A DNA stretch of 48,303 nucleotides, taken from the NCBI GenBank assembly GCA_046760445.1, contig JBHIEE010000006.1, forward strand, positions 1 to 48,303. Reading direction: 5' to 3'. Shown here piece by piece: positions 41,704 to 48,303 of this stretch (positions within the stretch are counted from its first letter, which is position 1; the number at the start of each line of letters is the position of its first letter). Below the pieces are notes generated by a model. It worked only from the letters and a program-made list of their open reading frames with translations, was not told where the DNA came from and did no database searches. The DNA comes from JBHIEE01 sp046760445. GTDB lineage: Bacteria; Acidobacteriota; Aminicenantia; JdFR-78. The position numbers were made by a program, and so were the translations under genes.

Positions 41704-42584
41704 GTGAGGGTTATATCGATCTTCATATTCATTCTAATAAAAGTAGCGATGGGGATTTTTCTCCCTCTCAAATTTGTCATTTAGCCAAGGAAAAGAATCT
41801 TAAAGCTATTTCTATAGCTGACCATGATACTCTGGATGCCTATCCGGAGGCAATTTTCGCCAGTCAGAAGGAAGGATTGGAAGTCATTCCTAATATAGAA
41901 TTAACTACTTCTTTTCAAACTCGGGAGTTTCATCTGTTGCTTCCTTTTATTAACTGGACTAAAAAGGAGATTTATGAAATATTAGAGAAAGTTAACCAAA
42001 AAAAGGAAGATGAAGCTAAAAAAAGGGTAGGAGCATTGCAACAATTAGGCTTTGATATCACTTGGGAAGAAGTAAAAAAGTCAACCAAATCTCACCCTCC
42101 GTTAGGAGTAGTAATTGCCAAAGTTCTCTTGGACAAGGAAGAAAAAAAGAAAAATTCTCTTCTTAGAAAATATTTTGAGGGAGAAAACCGATTTTTTGCT
42201 CCCTATAAATTTTATCAAGATTATTTTACCAAAAACAAACCAGCTTATTTTCCTAAGGAACAAATTGACATTAGACAAGCAATAAAAACCGGTAAACAAT
42301 TTCAAGGAGTGCCAGTTTTGGCCCATCCAGGAGCATATTTTCAACGAGCAGATGAAAACGATATTCTTCAACTCAAAAAAGAAGGATTAGAAGGATTAGA
42401 AGTTTACACTTCTTACCATACTCCTGAACAGGTTAAATTTTATTTAGCGCTTGCTCGAAAATTAGATTTGGTTCCTACGGCTGGCTCTGACTTTCACGGG
42501 GGAATAAAACCTCATATTACCTTGGGAGCGTTAAAGGATGGAGAATACTGGATGATAGAAGAACTTAAAAAAAGGGGAAGATGA
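41700..42584 (+). CDS. PHP-domain phosphoesterase, TrpH/YciV-like
   Basis: 294 aa from the chosen ATG. The PHP motifs are in order: YIDLHIHSNKSSDGDFSP, SIADHDTLDA, VIPNIELTT, VPVLAHPGAY and GSDFHGG. Homologues hydrolyse 3',5'-nucleoside bisphosphates or degrade short RNA 5'-3'. A longer frame runs back into purC, but the ATG overlapping the purC stop gives the correct family N-terminus. No Shine-Dalgarno; translation is probably by reinitiation. Confidence 0.9.
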   Translation: MSEGYIDLHIHSNKSSDGDFSPSQICHLAKEKNLKAISIADHDTLDAYPEAIFASQKEGLEVIPNIELTTSFQTREFHLLLPFINWTKKEIYEILEKVNQKKEDEAKKRVGALQQLGFDITWEEVKKSTKSHPPLGVVIAKVLLDKEEKKKNSLLRKYFEGENRFFAPYKFYQDYFTKNKPAYFPKEQIDIRQAIKTGKQFQGVPVLAHPGAYFQRADENDILQLKKEGLEGLEVYTSYHTPEQVKFYLALARKLDLVPTAGSDFHGGIKPHITLGALKDGEYWMIEELKKRGR

Positions 42585-42585
42585 A

Positions 42586-43134
42586 ATGCCTTTTAATTGG
42601 TTTGATTATATTCTCATAGCTATTCTTTTGGGCTCCTTTATTTTTGGATTGATTAAAGGCCTAATCCGGCAAGTTATTGGTATCTCAGCAATAATTATTG
42701 GCCTCATCTTGGCCATTTATTTTTATAAGGTGGCTGCTGAATTACTTTTTTCCTTTATATCTAATAAGATTGTTTCTTACTTACTCGGTTTCTTAGTCAT
42801 TTTTTTAGCAATATTAATTATTGGATTGATAACTTCCTTCGTCTTGTCTAAGTTAATCCGGGGCCCTCTAAAAACTATTAATCATTTTCTGGGAGGTTTG
42901 TTTGGCTTGATTAGGGGTGCATTAATCTGTATGGTGATTGTTTTTCTTCTTTTAATATTCCCATTCAGCCAGGTTAACCAAAAAGTACTCTCTAAATCTA
43001 AATTAACTCCTTATTGTGTATCTGGGATAACACTAATTCTTGGTTTAATTCCTAAGGATATAAAAAATGAATTTGCTAAAAACTATCATAAGCTAATTGA
43101 AAGGGTAAAGAAAGATGAAAAAAGAAGAATATAG
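42586..43134 (+). CDS. CvpA family membrane protein
   Basis: 182-aa protein with four hydrophobic helices. The start FNWFDYILIAILLGSFIFGL, then KGLIRQVIGISAIIIGL and GGLFGLIRGALI, is the CvpA pattern. Known roles in E. coli include colicin V release and tolerance to bile or envelope stress; the exact role here is not known. It overlaps the Fis-like gene by 20 bases. Confidence 0.9.
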   Translation: MPFNWFDYILIAILLGSFIFGLIKGLIRQVIGISAIIIGLILAIYFYKVAAELLFSFISNKIVSYLLGFLVIFLAILIIGLITSFVLSKLIRGPLKTINHFLGGLFGLIRGALICMVIVFLLLIFPFSQVNQKVLSKSKLTPYCVSGITLILGLIPKDIKNEFAKNYHKLIERVKKDEKRRI

Positions 43135-43348
43135 CAAATTATCACTTCGAGAAAAAATGGACCTTTTGGTAGAAGAAATGATTGAGAAAAAAATACTACT
43201 CAATGATGCTAAAAAGGAATTTGAGAAACTATATATTGAAAAAATCCTAAAAAAACACAAAAGAAACATAAGCAAAGCAGCTCAGGTATTAGGTCTTCAT
43301 CGAAATACTCTTCAAAGTAAAGCCAAATCTCTAAAAATAAAAAAATAA
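43115..43348 (+). CDS. Fis-type helix-turn-helix DNA-binding protein
   Basis: 77 aa. The C-terminal AAQVLGLHRNTLQSKAKSL is a Fis/NtrC-type HTH_8 domain; the first half is helical and charged, suitable for dimerisation. Unlike NtrC-type regulators it has no AAA+ or receiver domain, so it resembles a free-standing Fis. The regulon is unknown. Its start lies inside cvpA. Confidence 0.85.
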   Translation: MKKEEYSKLSLREKMDLLVEEMIEKKILLNDAKKEFEKLYIEKILKKHKRNISKAAQVLGLHRNTLQSKAKSLKIKK

Positions 43349-43354
43349 CTCAAA

Positions 43355-43383
43355 TTGACTAAGGGAAAAAGATAAACTATAAT
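43355..43383 (+). promoter_or_regulatory. Strong sigma-70 promoter of the 57-aa protein-LolB-like-ispE operon
   Basis: TTGACT, 17 bases, TATAAT. Transcription should begin near 43390, giving a leader of about 34 bases that holds GGGAGAGAG, the ribosome site of the 57-aa gene. Confidence 0.7.
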
Positions 43384-43423
43384 TATAAAAAACTAGAAAA
43401 TTGTTTTTTGGGAGAGAGTAGAA

Positions 43424-43597
43424 ATGAATTGGGGATTATATGGCATATTAATCATTTTAGGACTATTTATCCTGATTTTAATCCTTAATCCAAGGCTTTC
43501 CTGCTTTGGGAAAGCACTGAGATCTCCTTTTTATCCTCTCAAACGAAAAAAAGAAAAAAAACGAAAAACAGAAGATTATGGTTTTCGTTTAGATTGA
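43424..43597 (+). CDS. 57-aa single-pass membrane protein
   Basis: Too short for most gene callers. MNWGLYGILIILGLFILILI forms one membrane helix, followed by a basic Lys/Arg/Glu tail and a C-terminal EDYGFRLD. It has a GGAGAG ribosome site about nine bases before the ATG and a consensus promoter upstream, and begins the operon with the LolB-like gene and ispE. The family is not recognised. A structural or regulatory peptide of the envelope is possible. Confidence 0.65.
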   Translation: MNWGLYGILIILGLFILILILNPRLSCFGKALRSPFYPLKRKKEKKRKTEDYGFRLD

Positions 43598-43634
43598 GTA
43601 AGAGTAACGACAGGAGCCTTTACTGCCAAAAATT

Positions 43635-44363
43635 ATGATTAGCTCACGAAAGAGGACAAATTTTGTCTCTTTCACTACTTCTTCTGTTTTGGGAATTATT
43701 GCTTGTTTAATCCTTTTAACTCTTATCACAGAATGTCTTCCTCCTCCAAGAGTAGTAATGGTCTCCCAGATTAACAACTTCGAAGGGTACGCTCGAATAA
43801 GAGTAAACGATTCTCATAGAATCCTGAAATCTAAAATTTCTTTCCTGTTTTCTCCTGATAAAGGCAGGATCGATGTCCTCGGTGTCTTAGGTAATTCTAT
43901 GTTCCAGATATTAATCAGCCAAGAAAAAGCCTACTTGCTTGTTCCTCGGTCTAAAGTCTATTGGTCTGGATTAACTGAAGAAATTTTAGAAAAATCGATT
44001 GGATTTGAATTAAATATTTCGGAAATCACTGCCTTATTGACTGGGCGATGGACAAGTCAAAGTTTGATGGAAGGAAATTCAGTATTAGAAAAAAAGAAAT
44101 GGCATCTGATAAAAGACAAACAACAAAGAATTATTCAAGGAAGAAGAAATGGACTCCTTTTCCGAGTGGAAGAGTTTTTCAGGGATTCTCCTCTTCCAAG
44201 AAAAATTGAGTTTTTCAGTGAGACTGGTCATGGAAAGATAAAAATATTAAACATAAATTTTAATCAACCAGTTAAAGCAAATGTATTTTCTCTTTCCTTT
44301 CTCAAAAACTATCAGCAAAAAACTTGGGAAGAAATAGCTAAAATCTTAGAAAATGAAAGTTAA
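43635..44363 (+). CDS. LolB-like outer-membrane lipoprotein-sorting candidate
   Basis: 242 aa with an N-terminal hydrophobic segment (about 17-35) and a beta-rich remainder (FEGYARIRVNDSHRILKSKI, IDVLGVLGNSMFQILISQ, AYLLVPRSKVYW). The Cys at LITECLPPP gives a poor lipobox (Glu at -1), so lipidation is doubtful. The reason for the LolB suggestion is mainly position: lolB lies directly upstream of ispE in E. coli and many Proteobacteria, and here the gene overlaps ispE by 11 bases. The fold pattern (half-barrel with a Trp/Gly-rich region) agrees but sequence similarity is low. No good Shine-Dalgarno is seen. Confidence 0.55.
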   Translation: MISSRKRTNFVSFTTSSVLGIIACLILLTLITECLPPPRVVMVSQINNFEGYARIRVNDSHRILKSKISFLFSPDKGRIDVLGVLGNSMFQILISQEKAYLLVPRSKVYWSGLTEEILEKSIGFELNISEITALLTGRWTSQSLMEGNSVLEKKKWHLIKDKQQRIIQGRRNGLLFRVEEFFRDSPLPRKIEFFSETGHGKIKILNINFNQPVKANVFSLSFLKNYQQKTWEEIAKILENES

Positions 44364-45222
44364 ATCATTTGCCAAGATCAATCTTGGATTAGAAATTCTA
44401 AGAAAAAGAGAAGATAATTATCATGAAATTAGAACACTTTTCCAATCTATAGATTTCTATGATGTATTAGAATTTACAGAAATAGACGGGAATAAAATTA
44501 TATTATTTGGAAATGATAATTCGATTCCCTGGAATGAAAATAATTTAATTTTTAAAGCTGCTTCACTATTAAAAAACCACTGCCACATAGATAGAGGAAT
44601 TGAAATAAAGGTCAAGAAACAAATTCCCCCAGGGAAAGGATTAGCCGGAGGAAGCAGCAATGCTGCTCTAACTTTTTTAGCCTTGAACAAAATCTGGAAC
44701 TTGAATTTAAGCAAATGGGATTTAATGAACTTAGCCGAACAATTAGGAGCTGATATCCCTTATTTCTTTTATGGCGGATTAGCCTTAGGACTTGAGCGTG
44801 GAGACGAAATACATCCTTTAATCGAAGAAAATTCTTTCTGGGTTTTACTTGTTCTTCCTGATTTTTCTATCTCTACCAAGGAAATATATAGTCACTGGAG
44901 CGAGGCTACCTTGACTTCAAAATTTAAAGAAAGTAAAATTAATAAGTTCTTAAAAGAAAGAATCTATCGGTCTTTGGAAAATGATTTAGAAGAAATAATA
45001 TTTAATCTTTATCCTGAGCTCAAAAAAATAAAACAAATTCTTCGGGATGGAGAAGCTGAACTGGCATTGGTGAGTGGAACGGGTTCTTCAGTGTATGGAC
45101 TATTTAAGGATAAAAACAAAGCCCAACAAGCTTTAGCAGAATTTAAAAACCAGAATTTAAAGCGTAAAATTGTTTCTACCATATCCAGAGCAAAATACGG
45201 GGCTGAAATTGGAAATTTTTAA
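44353..45222 (+). CDS. ispE: 4-diphosphocytidyl-2-C-methyl-D-erythritol kinase IspE
   Basis: GHMP kinase of the MEP isoprenoid pathway. Landmarks: SFAKINLGLEILRKREDNYH, the ATP loop PPGKGLAGGSSNAALTFL, the substrate-binding LGADIPYFFYGG and the C-terminal LVSGTGSSVYGLF. 289 aa is the usual length. It starts inside the LolB-like gene. tRNA-Gln follows 49 bases after the stop. Confidence 0.95.
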   Translation: MKVKSFAKINLGLEILRKREDNYHEIRTLFQSIDFYDVLEFTEIDGNKIILFGNDNSIPWNENNLIFKAASLLKNHCHIDRGIEIKVKKQIPPGKGLAGGSSNAALTFLALNKIWNLNLSKWDLMNLAEQLGADIPYFFYGGLALGLERGDEIHPLIEENSFWVLLVLPDFSISTKEIYSHWSEATLTSKFKESKINKFLKERIYRSLENDLEEIIFNLYPELKKIKQILRDGEAELALVSGTGSSVYGLFKDKNKAQQALAEFKNQNLKRKIVSTISRAKYGAEIGNF

Positions 45223-45271
45223 ATTTTACATTGTCATTTTGATTTTTGATTTTTAAATTTTGATTTTTCAC

Positions 45272-45343
45272 TGGGGTGTAGCCAAGCGGTAAGGCAGCGG
45301 ACTTTGGATCCGCCATTCGGAGGTTCGAATCCTCCCACCCCAG
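45272..45343 (+). tRNA. tRNA-Gln (TTG)
   Basis: Acceptor TGGGGTG paired with CACCCCA, discriminator G, D arm TAGCCAAGCGGTAAGGCA, anticodon stem/loop GCGGA-CTTTGGA-TCCGC (anticodon TTG) and T arm GGAGGTTCGAATCCTCC. CCA is not fully encoded. 72 nt. Confidence 0.96.
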
Positions 45344-45374
45344 CATTTATGAAGCCCAGATCGTCCATCTTCTT

Positions 45375-45496
45375 CTATAATTGGGAGATGATTTGCTCTG
45401 ACTTTCGCTTCTTTACTCTATGTGCATTGGCATAAGGAGCGTAATAGCGGCTCATGACCTGACCTTTGTCAAAAATATGCAATATCACCCGAGCTA
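45375..45496 (-). pseudogene. Remnant of IS91-type (HUH Y2) transposase
   Basis: A minus-strand frame encodes IARVILHIFDKGQVMSRYYA followed by PYANAHRVKKRK and stops. This matches the C-terminal part of IS91/IS801 transposases (family pattern LARIxxHIPDKGQVxVRYYGxYSNxxRGxRRK). The catalytic Tyr pair and the HUH region are not present, and the frame is closed by a stop just upstream. It is a single fragment of about 40 codons, between tRNA-Gln and the M3 peptidase gene. Confidence 0.6.
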
Positions 45497-45654
45497 TGAA
45501 TTACTGATAATTCATTTTTTCCTTTATACAAATTAAATCAATTTATATTATAATAATAAACTATGTTTTATTTCTCCAGTTTTTTTCCTATTATTAGCAT
45601 TATTGTTTTGGTATCAAAAAGCAAATCTACACCAATAAAAAGGAGTGAACAAAA
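45497..45654. other. Intergenic leader region of the M3 peptidase gene
   Basis: AT-rich with no repeat, RNA or ORF recognised. It ends in AAAGGAGTGAAC, the ribosome site of the peptidase. Confidence 0.4.
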
Positions 45655-47751
45655 ATGAAGAAGACTTTTTTCTTAGTTATTATTGTAGGCTTTTTATTCT
45701 TGGGCTCCTCAAAACAAGGGGAGAATCCTTTTTTCAGGGAGTTCAATACACCCTTTCAAGTTCCTCCGTTTGGTGAAATAAAGGAGGAACATTATCTGCC
45801 GGCCTTTAAAGAAGGGATGAAACAGCAGCAACAGGAAATTGAAGCGATTGTCAATAACCCCGAGGCCCCGACTTTTGAAAACACAATTGAGGCTCTGGAA
45901 AACAGCGGGGCTTTATTAAGGAAAGCCAGTAATGTTTTTGATATTCTCAACGGGTCAATGACCAACGACCGTATGCAGGAAATCGCAAAAGAAGTTGCTC
46001 CTCTGAGATCTAAGCATGAGGACGATATCCTGTTAAATGAAAAATTATTTCAAAGAGTCAAAGCGGTTTATAACCAGAAAGACAAGCTAAACCTCACCAC
46101 AGAACAAAACATGCTCCTTGAAAAATATTACAAAGACTTTGTAAGGGGCGGTGCAAACTTGGATGAGGAAAAGAAAGCCAAACTGAGAGAAATTAATCAG
46201 GAATTATCTCTTCTTTCAGTGAAATTTGGAGAGAATGTTTTGAAAGAAAACAATCGCTTCGAATTGATCATTGAAAATGAAGAAGATCTGGCCGGGTTGC
46301 CGCAGTCGGTCATAACTGCAGCCGCAGAAGCCGCCAAAGAAAGGGGACACGAAGGCAAATGGGTATTCACCCTTCATAAACCCAGCATGATTCCTTTCCT
46401 CCGGTATTCTGAAAAACGCGACCTCAGGGAAAAAATCTTTAAGGCTTACATCAACCGCGGTAACAATAATGATGAGCTGGACAACAAAGCTATTGTATCC
46501 CGAATTGTAGTCCTTCGGGTGAAAAGGGCAAATCTATTAGGCTATAAAACCCACGCCGATTTTGTGCTTGAAATGAATATGGCTAAGAAACCCGAGAATG
46601 TATACAACTTACTTGAACGGCTCTGGCAGCCGGCTTTGAAGATGGCCAAAAAAGAAGCCAAAGAACTTCAGGAGATGATTTATAAAGAAGGCAAAGACTT
46701 CAAACTGCAACCCTGGGACTGGTGGTACTATGCCGAAAAGCTGAAAAAAGTCAAGTATGACCTTGATGAAGAAATGATAAGGCCGTACTTTAAGCTAGAA
46801 AATGTCAGGAATGGCGCCTTTTATGTGGCCAACAAACTTTATGGCATTCAATTTATTGAAAGAACCGACATCCCCAAGTACCACCAAGATGTGAAGGTGT
46901 TTGAAGTCAAAGAAGCCGACGGCTCACATATCGGAATCCTTTATACGGATTATTTCCCAAGAGCCAGCAAAAGGGGCGGCGCCTGGATGAACAGTTTCAG
47001 AAAACAATCAAGACTGGGCGGAAAGGAAATTCATCCTGTCATCACCAATAATGGCAACTTTTCCAAACCAACTGGCGACAGACCAGCCTTGCTCAGCTCT
47101 GAGGAAGTATCAACTTTATTCCACGAATTTGGACATGCACTTCACGGGCTTCTTTCCAATTGTACCTATAACAGGCTCTCAGGAACTGCCGTACCCAGAG
47201 ATTTTGTGGAATTACCTTCACAAATTATGGAAAACTGGGCGTTCGAACCAGAAGTTCTTAAGGTGTACGCAAAACACTATAAAACCGGAGAAGTTATTCC
47301 TCAGGAACTGATTGATAAACTGAAAAAGGCCAGTCATTTTAACCAGGGCTTTGCCACCGTTGAATACCTGGCAGCCTCCTTCCTGGATATGGATTGGCAT
47401 ACACTTACAGAAGCCGAAGAATTGCACGTAGAAAAGTTTGAAACAGCATCAATGAATAAGATAGGCCTGCTTCCTGAAATTATTGTCAGATACAGAAGCC
47501 CATATTTCAGACATATTTTCAGCGGCGGGTATTCTTCAGGATATTACAGCTATATATGGGCTGAGGTGCTTGATGCCGATGCTTTCCAGACATTTAAAGA
47601 AACAAACCTTTTTGACCAAAAGACAGCCCAGGCCTTTAGAAGGAACATTCTTGAAGCTGGTGGCACGGAAGACCCGATGACCCTTTACAAACGCTTCAGA
47701 GGAGCTGAACCTAAGGTTGAGCCTCTGTTAAAGAGAAGGGGCCTTAAATAG
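45655..47751 (+). CDS. dcp: M3 family oligopeptidase/dipeptidyl carboxypeptidase (Dcp-like), exported
   Basis: 698-aa zinc peptidase of the thimet oligopeptidase family. A signal peptide (about 1-20) precedes NPFFREFNTPFQVPPFGEIK, a start typical of Bacteroidota Dcp. The zinc site is FHEFGHALHGLL (His490, Glu491, His494); the third-ligand region is LPSQIMENWAFEPEVL. The substrate-binding SGGYSSGYYSYIWAEVLDAD is intact. An AAAGGAGTG ribosome site precedes the ATG. The gene has clearly more G and C, more GCC/GGC codons and less A/T-only usage than its neighbours, and it sits next to a transposase remnant, so horizontal transfer is likely. Confidence 0.93.
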   Translation: MKKTFFLVIIVGFLFLGSSKQGENPFFREFNTPFQVPPFGEIKEEHYLPAFKEGMKQQQQEIEAIVNNPEAPTFENTIEALENSGALLRKASNVFDILNGSMTNDRMQEIAKEVAPLRSKHEDDILLNEKLFQRVKAVYNQKDKLNLTTEQNMLLEKYYKDFVRGGANLDEEKKAKLREINQELSLLSVKFGENVLKENNRFELIIENEEDLAGLPQSVITAAAEAAKERGHEGKWVFTLHKPSMIPFLRYSEKRDLREKIFKAYINRGNNNDELDNKAIVSRIVVLRVKRANLLGYKTHADFVLEMNMAKKPENVYNLLERLWQPALKMAKKEAKELQEMIYKEGKDFKLQPWDWWYYAEKLKKVKYDLDEEMIRPYFKLENVRNGAFYVANKLYGIQFIERTDIPKYHQDVKVFEVKEADGSHIGILYTDYFPRASKRGGAWMNSFRKQSRLGGKEIHPVITNNGNFSKPTGDRPALLSSEEVSTLFHEFGHALHGLLSNCTYNRLSGTAVPRDFVELPSQIMENWAFEPEVLKVYAKHYKTGEVIPQELIDKLKKASHFNQGFATVEYLAASFLDMDWHTLTEAEELHVEKFETASMNKIGLLPEIIVRYRSPYFRHIFSGGYSSGYYSYIWAEVLDADAFQTFKETNLFDQKTAQAFRRNILEAGGTEDPMTLYKRFRGAEPKVEPLLKRRGLK

Positions 47752-48234
47752 ACAATTTTAATTTTTCCCTTGACCTTTTTCGCTAAATAATTGAGCTATT
47801 AAATAGATTATGTCAATCAAAAAATCAGACACTTTCTTAAATAGATTCACTTTTAAATTCCGTGTGAACAATATGTGGAGAGATTGATCCAATTTGGCTC
47901 AGGTTAAGTGACTCAGGCTAAAAACCAGAAATAGAAAATCTTGTGTTTTCAAAATAGGACTTGATGGCTATAAGTGATTAAAGAAGATAAGTGTTCGGGT
48001 AGTTCAGTTAATTGTAAGAAAAAAGTTCTAAGATTGTTCACTAAGCCCAGCCACCAATTTCGTAAATCGTAATTCGTAATTCGTAAATAGGTCAGGACTT
48101 ACGGATTAAGGAATTAAAATACCTAAGCTCAAAAGATCGAGAAAAAGAAATTTGATCATTGAAATTTTTAGTTTTTCGGCAGCCTCCCGTATTAGGCGAA
48201 GTTCTGTTATGAATCTGTTATGTCTGAGGACTGA
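47752..48234. other. Intergenic region with short direct repeats, nothing coding
   Basis: No gene supported. Around 48060-48088 the motif CGTAAATCGTAATTCGTAAT repeats in tandem. Near 48170-48190 GTTTTTCGGCAGCCTCCCG resembles the GTTTTCGGACAGCCTGCAG at 36-54, just upstream of the RAYT remnant; both may be ends of the same repeat type. Other stretches resemble decayed coding sequence, but I recognise no family. Confidence 0.4.
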
Positions 48235-48303
48235 TCACCAGGAGCGCCGTCCACCACCTCCTCGACGGCCTTCGGAGCGAGGGCGAGCCTCATTAACGGT
48301 AAG
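48235..48303 (-). CDS. RNA-binding protein (RRM) C-terminal end, cut by window edge
   Basis: The last 22 codons on the minus strand read LTVNEARPRSEGRRGGGG then RRSW and stop. LTVNEARPR is the end of a bacterial RRM domain, and the Gly/Arg-rich tail is typical of the small RNP-1 type RNA-binding (cold-inducible) proteins. The start and RNP motifs lie outside the window. The high G+C of this stretch follows from the Gly/Arg tail. Confidence 0.8.
   Translation of the reverse strand, partial: LTVNEARPRSEGRRGGGGRRSW

Noticed and set aside
48060..48090. CRISPR-like direct repeats
   Set aside because: Very short AATTCGTA-type tandem units without spacers, and no cas genes in the window. The single PD-(D/E)XK protein is RecB/AddB-like with a C-terminal coiled coil and is embedded in a wall/editing operon.

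Overview
The window comes from an AT-rich, diderm, peptide-degrading bacterium. Diderm signs are an LptB ATPase, a LolB-like gene beside ispE, a PBP1C/alpha-2-macroglobulin pair and an RND-type periplasmic adaptor. Isoprenoids come from the MEP pathway (ispE). A DUF6599-type protein, the remnant of a 6-bladed beta-propeller gene and many exported peptidases would fit Candidatus Aminicenantes or a related Acidobacteriota-like lineage. That placement is an inference of modest confidence, because the window has no rRNA or other strong taxonomic marker.

Layout. Bases 1-576 hold only a decayed REP-associated transposase fragment. Bases 577-2165 (+) are an ECF sigma factor, a one-TM candidate anti-sigma protein and a secreted protein. 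Bases 2478-7433 (-) hold an NhaC-type antiporter, a broken beta-propeller gene (on +), an efflux adaptor and a Ste24-type M48 protease. A cluster of palindromic repeats fills 7655-8035. Bases 8060-16731 (-) hold RidA, PBP1C and alpha-2-macroglobulin, followed by a GAF-GAF-GGDEF cyclase. Bases 18848-23623 hold a zinc-ribbon/RDD-like protein, lptB, a DUF1848 protein and a rpsU-lipA-phosphoesterase-ogt operon. Bases 23718-30516 hold an M49-like lipoprotein, an Asp/Glu racemase, a P1 (DmpA-type) peptidase, an MFS transporter and an M19 dipeptidase; much of the spacing is repeat elements.

Bases 30551-32654 (-) hold two tRNA-Ser genes flanking a VapBC pair and a small lipoprotein, plus tadA, whose 3' end overlaps a tRNA. 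From 32791 to 45343 nearly everything is on the + strand in tight, often 4-base-overlapping operons: DUF6599-cupin; aminotransferase-rhodanese-MauE-acyl-CoA dehydrogenase; PD-(D/E)XK nuclease-M23 peptidase-pgeF; purC-PHP-cvpA-Fis-like; and a 57-aa membrane protein-LolB-like-ispE, then tRNA-Gln. The right end has an IS91-type transposase remnant, an M3 peptidase that looks transferred from Bacteroidota, and the C-terminal tail of an RRM RNA-binding protein cut by the window edge.

The chromosome is mostly housekeeping. The unusual content is a network of intergenic palindromic repeats, including a 114-nt element present twice in opposite orientation with no mismatch apart from one 16-nt insertion. 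One repeat-like block has apparently been inserted in frame into the PBP1C gene. I see no CRISPR array, phage, integrase or intact insertion sequence. I found no single gene cluster that I can defend as an undescribed system; the repeat family, the tadA/tRNA overlap, the possible two-start RidA and the leaderless promoters are the best leads.
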